From DATJPR01 sp035506295 (GTDB taxonomy: Bacteria > Bacteroidota > Ignavibacteria > UBA10030 > UBA6906): DNA of 6,180 nucleotides. The stretch lies in contig DATJPR010000167.1 in NCBI GenBank assembly GCA_035506295.1, positions 1-6,180 of the forward strand. Reading direction: 5' to 3'. Positions 1 through 5,602 of the stretch are shown here, in pieces; within the stretch, counting starts at the first letter, position 1; every line of letters starts with the position of its first letter. Below the pieces are notes generated by a model. That model ran no database searches and had not been told where the DNA came from. It was given only the letters and a program-made list of their open reading frames with translations. The translations under genes were made by a program, and so were the position numbers.

Positions 1-1307
1 GGCTCGGTGTTGGACTTCCGGAGATGCACCCAGGATTCTTCGAAATCGAATTTGATACCGTCTTCCTTGTTGACGCGCGCGCTCGACGAATACCGGCGTT
101 CGAGGCGGTGCATCACATCGTCGGGGTTTGCGGCGCCGAGCGGTATTTTTCCCTTGGCGATGTGGTACTCGGGGAGAGAGCGTTTCAATTCCGACAGTGT
201 TTTTCCCGAATCGGCGAGCGCCTGAAGGATCAGCGCGATTCCCACAATTGCGTCGCGGCCCAGGTGCACGGCCGGAAGGATCACCCCGCCGCTTCCTTCA
301 CCACCGATGATCGATCCCTCCTGCTTCATGCGACGGGCGACGTTGATTTCACCCACGGGAGTCCGGTGAGACACGGCGCCATAGCGCGCGGCGATGTCAT
401 CGACGGCTCTTGTCGTTGAGAGGTTTGCCACGACACTCATTGTTCCCGCGGAGCCCAGAATGCCGGGGGATTTCTTCGCGTTCGCAAGAACGAAATCAAT
501 TGCCGTCGCGATCGTGTATTCCTCGCCGTAAGGTTCGCCACGCTCATTGATCAGGACCAGGCGATCGACGTCCGGGTCCACCACGATCCCCAGGTCGGCT
601 TTTGATGCGCTCACCTGTCGTGCGACGGCGCCGAGGTTCTCCGGAATGGGCTCAGGAGTCCGCGCAAATACTCCGCTCACATCGCAGTTCATCGGTATCA
701 CGGTGCAACCCAATTCCGACAAGAGCTGGGGCACGATCACCCCGCCGGCGGCATTGATACAATCGAGAACGATCGTAAATCCTCTCCTGCGAATCCGTGC
801 GGGGTTGAGAATTGGCAGTCCCAACACCGCGTCGATGTGTTTTCGGATCCACACGGAATCCGTGACGGTCTTCCCCACGCCTTCCCATGTCGGGTATGTC
901 TGTTCCGACGTCGCGAGGTTCCAGAATTCCTTGTTCTCCTCCGCGTTGAGAAACATGCCTGAGGAGGCGATAAACTTCATGCCGTTCCATTCGATCGGAT
1001 TGTGCGATGCCGTGACCGCTATCCCGCCTGCAGCTCCGCCCCGTTCCACGGCGAGCTGAACGGTGGGCGTGGGACAGATATCGATGATCCGCACGGTCAT
1101 ACCCTTTGCCGCAAGCACTCCTGCCGACACATCCAGGATCATCCCTCCGGTGAGTCGCCCGTCCCTGCCGATTACGACCGTCGAGTTGTTGGGCAAACGC
1201 CGTTGACAATACTCCGCGAACCCTGCAGCGTACTGCATCACGACTTCGGGGGTGAGTGTTTCGCCGACGATGCCGCGGATCCCGGAGATACTGACCATGA
1301 GAGACAT
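1..1307 (-). CDS. glmM: Phosphohexomutase, GlmM/phosphomannomutase family (3' end cut off by window)
   Basis: Predicted cytosolic enzyme that interconverts hexose (or glucosamine) 6-phosphate and 1-phosphate, supplying nucleotide-sugar synthesis. Reading the minus strand from ATG at 1307 gives an uninterrupted frame of 435 codons plus two bases with no stop before the edge. Visible motifs are SISGIRG (residues 6-12), the phosphoserine loop TASHNP with catalytic Ser101, the Mg-binding DPDVDR (244-249), the sugar-binding loop GEGSGG (336-341) and the phosphate-binding RKSNTEP reaching residue 436. These cover all four domains of the family. The usual length is about 440-460, so only roughly 10-25 residues are missing. 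The start is supported by GGAAAG at 1322-1317, nine bases upstream, and by alignment to relatives that begin a few residues before SISGIRG. Substrate is uncertain: the GEGSGG loop resembles archaeal/Bacteroidota proteins labelled phosphoglucosamine mutase, but phosphomannomutase or phosphoglucomutase activity is possible. It is divergent from the gene at 1539. Confidence 0.9.
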   Translation of the reverse strand, partial: MSLMVSISGIRGIVGETLTPEVVMQYAAGFAEYCQRRLPNNSTVVIGRDGRLTGGMILDVSAGVLAAKGMTVRIIDICPTPTVQLAVERGGAAGGIAVTASHNPIEWNGMKFIASSGMFLNAEENKEFWNLATSEQTYPTWEGVGKTVTDSVWIRKHIDAVLGLPILNPARIRRRGFTIVLDCINAAGGVIVPQLLSELGCTVIPMNCDVSGVFARTPEPIPENLGAVARQVSASKADLGIVVDPDVDRLVLINERGEPYGEEYTIATAIDFVLANAKKSPGILGSAGTMSVVANLSTTRAVDDIAARYGAVSHRTPVGEINVARRMKQEGSIIGGEGSGGVILPAVHLGRDAIVGIALILQALADSGKTLSELKRSLPEYHIAKGKIPLGAANPDDVMHRLERRYSSSARVNKEDGIKFDFEESWVHLRKSNTE

Positions 1308-1316
1308 TGCGCGTAA

Positions 1317-1322
1317 CTTTCC
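1317..1322 (-). promoter_or_regulatory. Ribosome binding site of the mutase gene
   Basis: GGAAAG on the minus strand lies nine bases before the ATG at 1307. It is modest, but it favours this ATG over the in-frame ATG at 1298, which would have an 18-base spacing. Confidence 0.45.
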
Positions 1323-1337
1323 AATGTGGAGAGGAAG

Positions 1338-1366
1338 GCTTCAGAACCGGAGGAATTTACTGAAGC
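1338..1366. repeat. 7-bp inverted repeat (possible operator) in the divergent spacer
   Basis: GCTTCAG at 1338-1344 and CTGAAGC at 1360-1366 are perfect reverse complements separated by 15 bp. The half-site centres are 22 bp apart, close to two DNA turns, which would suit a dimeric regulator. The dyad encloses the predicted -10 box and probable transcription start of the minus-strand mutase promoter. No T-run follows on either strand, so it is unlikely to be a terminator. A 7-bp dyad can occur by chance in a spacer of this size, so its role is inference. Confidence 0.3.
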
Positions 1367-1382
1367 GACATGCGAGAATCAA
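1354..1382 (-). promoter_or_regulatory. Candidate housekeeping promoter for the mutase gene
   Basis: On the minus strand, TTGATT (1382-1377) is followed by exactly 17 bases and then TAAATT (1359-1354). Each hexamer matches the sigma-70 type consensus at four of six positions with ideal spacing. Transcription would begin near 1347, giving a leader of about 40 bases before the ATG at 1307. If the host is a Bacteroidota with its different -33/-7 consensus, this match means less. Confidence 0.4.
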
Positions 1383-1417
1383 GGCACGGAGTTTGTTGAT
1401 TGAAGGAAGAACCTGCC

Positions 1418-1446
1418 TTGAATCTCTCAGCCGATTTGGTTACGTT
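1418..1446 (+). promoter_or_regulatory. Weak candidate promoter for the plus-strand operon
   Basis: TTGAAT (1418-1423), a 17-base gap and TACGTT (1441-1446) give a weak sigma-70 type match (four and three of six). The same bases also partly fit the Bacteroidota pattern TTTG-N19-21-TAnnTTTG, as CTTG-N20-TACGTT. Transcription would start near 1452, leaving a leader of about 87 bases before the ATG at 1539. This is the best plus-strand candidate I see between the divergent genes, but it is not strong. Confidence 0.22.
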
Positions 1447-1523
1447 CCATCGTGGTAGATTCGCGCACGATGCATCTTCTGTTGAGCACTGAGCGGTCCG
1501 ATTTCGACGGTTCCCACTCCTCC

Positions 1524-1530
1524 AAAGAGG
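1524..1530 (+). promoter_or_regulatory. Ribosome binding site that fixes the AMMECR1 start
   Basis: AAAGAGG ends eight bases before the ATG at 1539. It selects this ATG over the in-frame GTG at 1452, which would add 29 residues not expected for the family. Confidence 0.65.
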
Positions 1531-1538
1531 CCTCCCCG

Positions 1539-2102
1539 ATGCTCACCGGACCAGAAAGACAAGCGCTTCTTGGGATCGCACGGAACGCGATTGCCAGGGA
1601 TCTTGGACTTCCCCACGAGAAGTACACTCACCCCACGACCGGACCCCTTGCCGGTGGGGCAGGTGCGTTTGTGACGCTGCACATGCGGGGGCGGTTGCGA
1701 GGTTGCATCGGGTACATCGAGTCTCCGGAAGCTCTCGCAGAAGTCGTTCGCAAAGCGGCGGGGAAGGCGGCTTTTCACGACCCGCGCTTTCCACCTGTGA
1801 CGAGCAGGGAATTTCACCAGATCGCCATCGAGATTTCCGTACTGACGCCTCCGGCGCTGGTCAAGGACGTCTCGTTGATCGAAATCGGGCGCGATGGGCT
1901 CATCGTCGAACTCGGGCTCGCCCGGGGACTCCTGCTGCCGCAGGTGGCGATCGAACAAGGGTGGGACCGGCTGGAATTCGTCGAGAACGCCTGCGCGAAG
2001 GCCGGTCTTCCCGGCGATGCGTGGATGGATCCCGCTGCCCGGCTCTACACATTTCATGCGGAAGTCTTTTCGGAACCTGAAGCGCACGAGGTGGCATCGT
2101 GA
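1539..2102 (+). CDS. amrA: AMMECR1-family protein (AmmeMemoRadiSam system protein A)
   Basis: Cytosolic protein of 187 residues, close to the usual length of bacterial AMMECR1-domain proteins. The hallmark LRGCIGYI is at residues 53-60, followed by AAFHDPRFPPV (77-87), the EISVLTP strand (98-104), GLLLPQVA (130-137) and a KAGLPGDAW helix-turn near 154-162. The family's biochemical activity is not firmly established. In prokaryotes it often occurs with a Memo protein and a radical SAM enzyme, and here Memo is the next gene, overlapping by four bases (GTGA, 2099-2102). The start is the ATG with AAAGAGG eight bases upstream, and relatives begin similarly with a short MLT-type N-terminus. The frame stays open upstream to a GTG at 1452, but that stretch looks like leader sequence. 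It is probably the first gene of the plus-strand operon. The family assignment is secure; the function is open. Confidence 0.93.
   Translation: MLTGPERQALLGIARNAIARDLGLPHEKYTHPTTGPLAGGAGAFVTLHMRGRLRGCIGYIESPEALAEVVRKAAGKAAFHDPRFPPVTSREFHQIAIEISVLTPPALVKDVSLIEIGRDGLIVELGLARGLLLPQVAIEQGWDRLEFVENACAKAGLPGDAWMDPAARLYTFHAEVFSEPEAHEVAS
2088..2094 (+). promoter_or_regulatory. Ribosome binding site of the Memo gene, inside the AMMECR1 gene
   Basis: GAGGTGG lies within the last codons of the AMMECR1 gene. The GAGG core ends seven bases before the GTG at 2099. It supports the GTG start and the coupled 4-base overlap. Confidence 0.5.
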
Positions 2103-2938
2103 AGGAAGGATCTGAAGTTCGCCCCCCCGCCGCGGCAGGGACCTTCTACCCGGCAGATCCCATCGAGCTTCGTGAGACGGTGTTGTCGATGCTTGAGACG
2201 AAGGACAGCCCGAAAGACGAAGACCCTGCCGGTGTGATTGCTCCCCATGCGGGGTACATGTATTCCGGTCCGACGGCCGGTGCGGCATATGCGTCGCTTC
2301 GGACCCGGCACTATGAAACGGTGGTGATCGTCGCACCAAGCCATCGGGAAGCATTTCGCGGCATAACGGTCTTCGGCGGCCGCGCTTACTCGACGCCGCT
2401 GGGCGAGGTGGTGGTGAACGCGCAAAGACGCGAACAGCTCGTTCATGAACTCCCGATCGCACGCGTCTCTTCCGCCGGTCATCGGGCAGAACACGCCCTC
2501 GAAGTTCAGCTTCCATTTCTCCAGGTGGTGATGGAAGGCTTCACGCTTCTGCCGATCGTCATGGGGGAGCAGTCCCGGGATACGGTGATATCGTTGGGCT
2601 CCGCGCTCGGCCGGGCGTTCGGCGGCGAGCGTGTGCTCCTGATTGCCAGTACCGATCTCTCGCACTATTATCCGGCCGACATTGCGGAGAAGATCGACAG
2701 GGTCTCGATCGAGGACATCCGTGCGTTCAATCCTGAAGGATTGATGGAGCACCTGGAAGAGAATATCGCAGAGGCCTGCGGAGGCGGGCCGACAGTGGCG
2801 GTCATGACCGCGCTTCGCATCCTCGGGGCCGACAGGGTGGAGATCGCTCATCATTGTACGTCGGGAGACGTGACGGGGGATCGCCGGTCCGTTGTCGGCT
2901 ACTGCTCGGCAATCGCGTGGAAGAAACGGGCCGCATGA
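2099..2938 (+). CDS. amrB: Memo-family metalloprotein (AmmeMemoRadiSam system protein B)
   Basis: Cytosolic protein of 279 residues, full length for the MEMO1-like family, which shares its fold with LigB-type non-haem iron dioxygenases. The probable metal ligands and pocket residues are in place: His50 in APHAGYMYSG (48-57), His82 in APSH (79-82), His189 in STDLSHYYP (184-192) and Cys227 in ACGGGP (226-231). They correspond to His49, His81, His192 and Cys244 of human MEMO1, a protein linked to copper or iron redox. A conserved EHALEVQLPFLQ segment spans 131-142. The bacterial reaction is not established. The GTG start at 2099 overlaps the AMMECR1 stop (GTGA) and has GAGGTGG upstream. The stop overlaps the next ATG (ATGA, 2935-2938). 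The AMMECR1 neighbour supports the AmmeMemoRadiSam assignment, although the radical SAM partner is absent from this window. Confidence 0.94.
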   Translation: MKEGSEVRPPAAAGTFYPADPIELRETVLSMLETKDSPKDEDPAGVIAPHAGYMYSGPTAGAAYASLRTRHYETVVIVAPSHREAFRGITVFGGRAYSTPLGEVVVNAQRREQLVHELPIARVSSAGHRAEHALEVQLPFLQVVMEGFTLLPIVMGEQSRDTVISLGSALGRAFGGERVLLIASTDLSHYYPADIAEKIDRVSIEDIRAFNPEGLMEHLEENIAEACGGGPTVAVMTALRILGADRVEIAHHCTSGDVTGDRRSVVGYCSAIAWKKRAA

Positions 2939-3864
2939 CCAGGAACCGATGGAACATCGCGATCGTGGGACCGGGAAAGGTCGGGTTGGCGTTTGGAAAG
3001 GTCTTGCGCAAGAGGGGGGACGCCATCACTGCGGTGATCGCCAGGAGCGCAACGTCCGCCCTGCGTGGAGGGAAATATCTCCGCTGCGCAAACACGGGGA
3101 CGCAGCTTGAGCTGATCCCGGGGGATGCACGCGTGGTCCTGTTGACGGTTCCGCACTCCTCGATCGAACCAGTCGCCCGGGATCTCGCGCGTCTCACGCA
3201 TCTTTCTTTTTCCGGAATGGCGTTCTGTCACGCGTCAGGGATGCTCTCGGCTGCTGCGCTTGCTCCCCTGGCAGATCAGGGTGCGACCGTTGCGTCTTTT
3301 CATCCTCTGCAGACGTTTCCACGCGATTTCCCGCCCGAGAAAATTGTTCCCACGCTTCCCGGCATCTGGTACGGCGTGGACGGTGATGCGAAGGGGCTTC
3401 GGTTTGCAAAACAACTCGCCTCGCGCCTTGGTGGAAAGACCGTCGTGATTCCGACGGAGATGCGGGAATATTATCATGCCGCGTGTGTGGTGGCGTCCAA
3501 CCATCTGACGGCGTTGCTGGGGGTGCTGGAGGAAATGCATCGGGCGTTGGACCTGAGCGGTGCGACGTACCACGAACTGTTTCGGCCGATCATCGAAACA
3601 ACCCTGCGGAATGTGACAGCAACGTCACCGGTGCGGGCCCTTAGCGGGCCGGTCGCCCGCGGAGGCACGGAAACGATCGGGAGGCATCTGGAGACGATCA
3701 GGCAGCACACGCCGGAATTGCTTCCCTACTATGCCGCCATGACGCTCGCGACGGTGCGCCTGGCGATGGCAAAAGAATCGATCGATGAGCATCGCGCGGC
3801 CGAGTTCCGGGGACTGGTCGACGCCTATCACTCTCTCCATCCACCATCGGATAAACCACGGTGA
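2935..3864 (+). CDS. Rossmann-like and DUF2520 domain protein (putative NAD(P)-dependent oxidoreductase)
   Basis: Cytosolic protein of 309 residues with two parts. The N-terminal Rossmann fold has the dinucleotide motif GPGKVG (12-17), and Arg37 follows the second strand, which could favour NADP over NAD (inference). Next come VPHSSI (72-77), FCHASG (97-102) and SFHPLQTF (121-128). The C-terminal DUF2520 helical domain has YYHAACVVASNHLTAL (179-194) and ALSGPVARG (235-243). The architecture resembles ketopantoate, pyrroline-5-carboxylate and prephenate dehydrogenases, but the substrate of DUF2520 proteins is unknown to me. The ATG at 2935 is chosen because the Rossmann strand starts seven residues later. 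The frame is open back to a TTG at 2854, but that lies wholly inside the Memo gene. GGAAG at 2919-2923 is a weak ribosome site. It overlaps Memo by ATGA and the next gene by GTGA, so it is translationally linked to both. Confidence 0.9.
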   Translation: MTRNRWNIAIVGPGKVGLAFGKVLRKRGDAITAVIARSATSALRGGKYLRCANTGTQLELIPGDARVVLLTVPHSSIEPVARDLARLTHLSFSGMAFCHASGMLSAAALAPLADQGATVASFHPLQTFPRDFPPEKIVPTLPGIWYGVDGDAKGLRFAKQLASRLGGKTVVIPTEMREYYHAACVVASNHLTALLGVLEEMHRALDLSGATYHELFRPIIETTLRNVTATSPVRALSGPVARGGTETIGRHLETIRQHTPELLPYYAAMTLATVRLAMAKESIDEHRAAEFRGLVDAYHSLHPPSDKPR

Positions 3865-4925
3865 AAGCTCTTATTGCCAGCGGCGGGCGCGGCACACGGC
3901 TGCGCCCCATCACGCATACGCGCAACAAACATCTCATCCCGATTGCCAACAAGCCGATCCTGCACTTTGCGATCGAAGCGGTGGCAGAGGCAGGCGTAAA
4001 GGACATGGCGATTGTCGTCAACGCGGATAGCGAAGAGGTCCCGGCTGCCATAGGTAACGGAAGTCGCTGGGGCGTAAATATTACGTATCTGCGTCAGCGA
4101 ACTCCCGGTGGCCTCGCGCAGGTCGTGGGGCTCGCAGAGGAGTTCATGGGGAAAGACCGCTTCATCTTTTACCTCGGCGACAACATGGTCGTGGGAGGCG
4201 TGAAACGGTTCATCGATGAATTCGAGCGGAGCGGATGCGATTGCTTCCTTACCCTGTCGCGCGTGAAGGACCCCGAACGCTTCGGCGTTCCAGAATTGAA
4301 AAATGGGCGGATCGTCTCCATCGAGGAAAAACCGAAGACACCGAAGAGCTCTTACGCGGTCGCAGGCATCTATCTCTACAACCATCACATTTTCGAGGCG
4401 GTCAAGGCCATTGCCCCCTCCGCACGCGGCGAACTCGAAATCTCCGATGCGCATCAATACCTGATCGACAGGGGATTCACCATCGGGTACTCGGAGATTA
4501 CCGGCTGGTGGAAGGATACGGGGAAACCGACCGACCTGCTCGAGGCCAATCGGCTGATCCTTGACAACATCCTTCCGGACATCAAGGGGGAGGTGGATGA
4601 ACGCTCGACCGTCGCTGGGAAAGTGATCGTGGAGAAGGGTGCGAAGATCATCAACAGCGTGGTCCGCGGTCCCGCGATCATCGGTGAAGGATGCGTCATT
4701 GAAGACGCATATGTCGGCCCGTTCTCCTCCATCGGAAACCGGACGGAGATTAAGCGGAGCGAGGTGGAATACAGCATCATCCTCCGCGATTGCAAGATCC
4801 ACAATGTCGGCATCCGGCTCGAAGGGAGCATCGTCGGGAACGACGTGGAAGTCGTTCGGGCGACCGGGAAGCCTCTCGTCCACCGGTTCATGATCGGTGA
4901 CCAGAGCCGTATCGAAGTGGTGTAA
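3861..4925 (+). CDS. rmlA: Long-form RmlA-type sugar-1-phosphate nucleotidylyltransferase
   Basis: Cytosolic enzyme of 354 residues expected to join a sugar 1-phosphate to a nucleoside triphosphate, typically glucose 1-phosphate plus dTTP to dTDP-glucose and pyrophosphate. The N-terminal nucleotidyltransferase domain shows SGGRGTRLRPIT (8-18), NKPILHF (30-36), LGDN with metal-binding Asp107 (105-108), DPERFGVPEL (137-146), EEKP (155-158), GELEISDA (190-197) and GWWKDTGKP (215-223). A C-terminal left-handed beta-helix follows at about 245-330, with hexapeptide turns such as GPAIIGEGCVI. This matches the rmlA_long group rather than the ~290-residue classical RmlA. The GTG start overlaps the preceding stop (GTGA) and gives the canonical MKALI start; no clear Shine-Dalgarno is seen, consistent with coupling. 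No rmlB, rmlC or rmlD is present here, so dTDP-rhamnose synthesis is not shown and another NDP-sugar is possible. Where the usual motif reads roughly PLGLAH, this protein has PGGLAQ (82-87). Confidence 0.88.
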   Translation: MKALIASGGRGTRLRPITHTRNKHLIPIANKPILHFAIEAVAEAGVKDMAIVVNADSEEVPAAIGNGSRWGVNITYLRQRTPGGLAQVVGLAEEFMGKDRFIFYLGDNMVVGGVKRFIDEFERSGCDCFLTLSRVKDPERFGVPELKNGRIVSIEEKPKTPKSSYAVAGIYLYNHHIFEAVKAIAPSARGELEISDAHQYLIDRGFTIGYSEITGWWKDTGKPTDLLEANRLILDNILPDIKGEVDERSTVAGKVIVEKGAKIINSVVRGPAIIGEGCVIEDAYVGPFSSIGNRTEIKRSEVEYSIILRDCKIHNVGIRLEGSIVGNDVEVVRATGKPLVHRFMIGDQSRIEVV

Positions 4926-4930
4926 CCTGA

Positions 4931-4936
4931 AAGGAG
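4931..4936 (+). promoter_or_regulatory. Strong ribosome binding site of the secreted protein gene
   Basis: AAGGAG eight bases before the ATG at 4945, within the 19-bp spacer after the nucleotidylyltransferase stop. It fixes the start over an in-frame ATG at 4897 that lies inside the previous gene and would mask the signal peptide. It is the strongest ribosome site in the window. Confidence 0.8.
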
Positions 4937-4944
4937 AGAGAACC

Positions 4945-5586
4945 ATGAAGATCCCATGGACGGCTGCACTCCTCATCACATTCTCGACGATGGCTTTTGC
5001 GCAATATCAAGACAACACCAAGGAGTGGCGGATCTTTCCCGAGATTCAGGTCGTCCGGTATTTCCCCGGGCACCAATTCTCGTCGAACTCGTACAACTTC
5101 TTTGGCCCGACGACGTTCCAATATCAATATTCCGGGTTTGGCGGAGCGGTCGGCGCGCGAGTGATGAACCGGACCATCCCGGGTCTGGCGTTGACATTGT
5201 CCGGCGGAGCCGTGTCGTTCTACAAGCCTCAGCTCGGCTACACTGTTACATCCGCTGTTCCTGTGCAAACGGGAAGCACCGCAGCGAGTCTTCTCGCCGG
5301 TGATGAGAACCTGGGAGACTTTTTCGCCTTCCCAATTTCTGTGGGACTTCAGGGAATCTGGCCGCTCGATGGATTCGACAAGTTCAGACTCTTCGCCGGC
5401 ATTGAAGCTTCAGGATATTTCATTGACGGCAGCGTGGCGCCGCATGCGCAGTCGCGATTCGGTTATTCCGCGATCGGCGGATTTGGCATCGGCATCGTCG
5501 ACCTCGGGGTGCGGTATTCACAGTTCGCGGACATGAACAACATGGGAGTCTTCGTCGGGTTCTGTCTGAAACCGTACGAATTCTAA
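4945..5586 (+). CDS. Secreted, probable outer-membrane beta-barrel protein of unknown function
   Basis: I do not recognise a named family for this 213-residue protein. The N-terminus is a signal peptide: Lys2, then a hydrophobic stretch (about 5-17) and an AFA site with cleavage likely between Ala19 and Gln20. There is no lipobox cysteine at the cleavage site. The mature part alternates aromatic and glycine-rich strands such as GFGGAVGARV, LSGGAVSFY, SVGLQGIW, LFAGIEASGYF and GGFGIGIVDLGVRYS. It ends in Phe213, a usual C-terminal signature of outer-membrane barrels. The size would fit a small barrel of about 8-10 strands. Its strong ribosome site suggests higher expression than its neighbours. 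It is probably co-transcribed with the nucleotidylyltransferase (19-bp gap) and the enoyl-CoA hydratase (16-bp gap). Role could be structural, adhesion or transport; nothing in the sequence decides. Confidence 0.8.
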   Translation: MKIPWTAALLITFSTMAFAQYQDNTKEWRIFPEIQVVRYFPGHQFSSNSYNFFGPTTFQYQYSGFGGAVGARVMNRTIPGLALTLSGGAVSFYKPQLGYTVTSAVPVQTGSTAASLLAGDENLGDFFAFPISVGLQGIWPLDGFDKFRLFAGIEASGYFIDGSVAPHAQSRFGYSAIGGFGIGIVDLGVRYSQFADMNNMGVFVGFCLKPYEF

Positions 5587-5602
5587 CAACGGGCACCAGC
5601 GC

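Noticed and set aside
24..1059. Plus-strand open frames at 24-419 and 547-1059
   Set aside because: Both are antisense to the phosphohexomutase, which has all four catalytic motifs in one minus-strand frame. Their products look like shadows.
1349..1399. GGAGGA followed by a 10-codon open frame (ATG 1370 to TGA 1397-1399) as a possible leader peptide
   Set aside because: The spacing of about 15 bases is too long for a good ribosome site, the peptide shows no run of regulatory codons, and the stretch lies upstream of the only plus-strand promoter candidate.
1440..2516. Long open frame on the minus strand opposite the AMMECR1 and Memo genes (358 codons)
   Set aside because: It lies antisense to two clearly recognised genes, crosses their junction, and its product is Arg/Pro/Ser-rich without any family motif. 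It is a by-product of GC-rich codon use on the other strand.
3633..3660. GC-rich inverted repeat (GCGGGC ... GCCCGC, with an inner GGCCC/GGGCC hairpin) as a terminator
   Set aside because: It is inside the codons for the conserved ALSGPVARG motif of the DUF2520 protein, has no T-run after it, and the pairing is explained by GC-rich codons.
4926..4944. Possible terminator or promoter between the nucleotidylyltransferase and the secreted protein gene
   Set aside because: The 19-bp gap holds only the AAGGAG ribosome site; there is no hairpin and no room for a promoter.
3828..4979. Long minus-strand open frame (383 codons) opposite the nucleotidylyltransferase
   Set aside because: The plus strand carries every RmlA-long motif in order; the antisense product is rich in Asp, His and Val with no recognisable domain.
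5587..5602. Possible terminator between the secreted protein gene and the enoyl-CoA hydratase
   Set aside because: Only 16 bp, with no stem-loop or T-run; the genes look co-transcribed.
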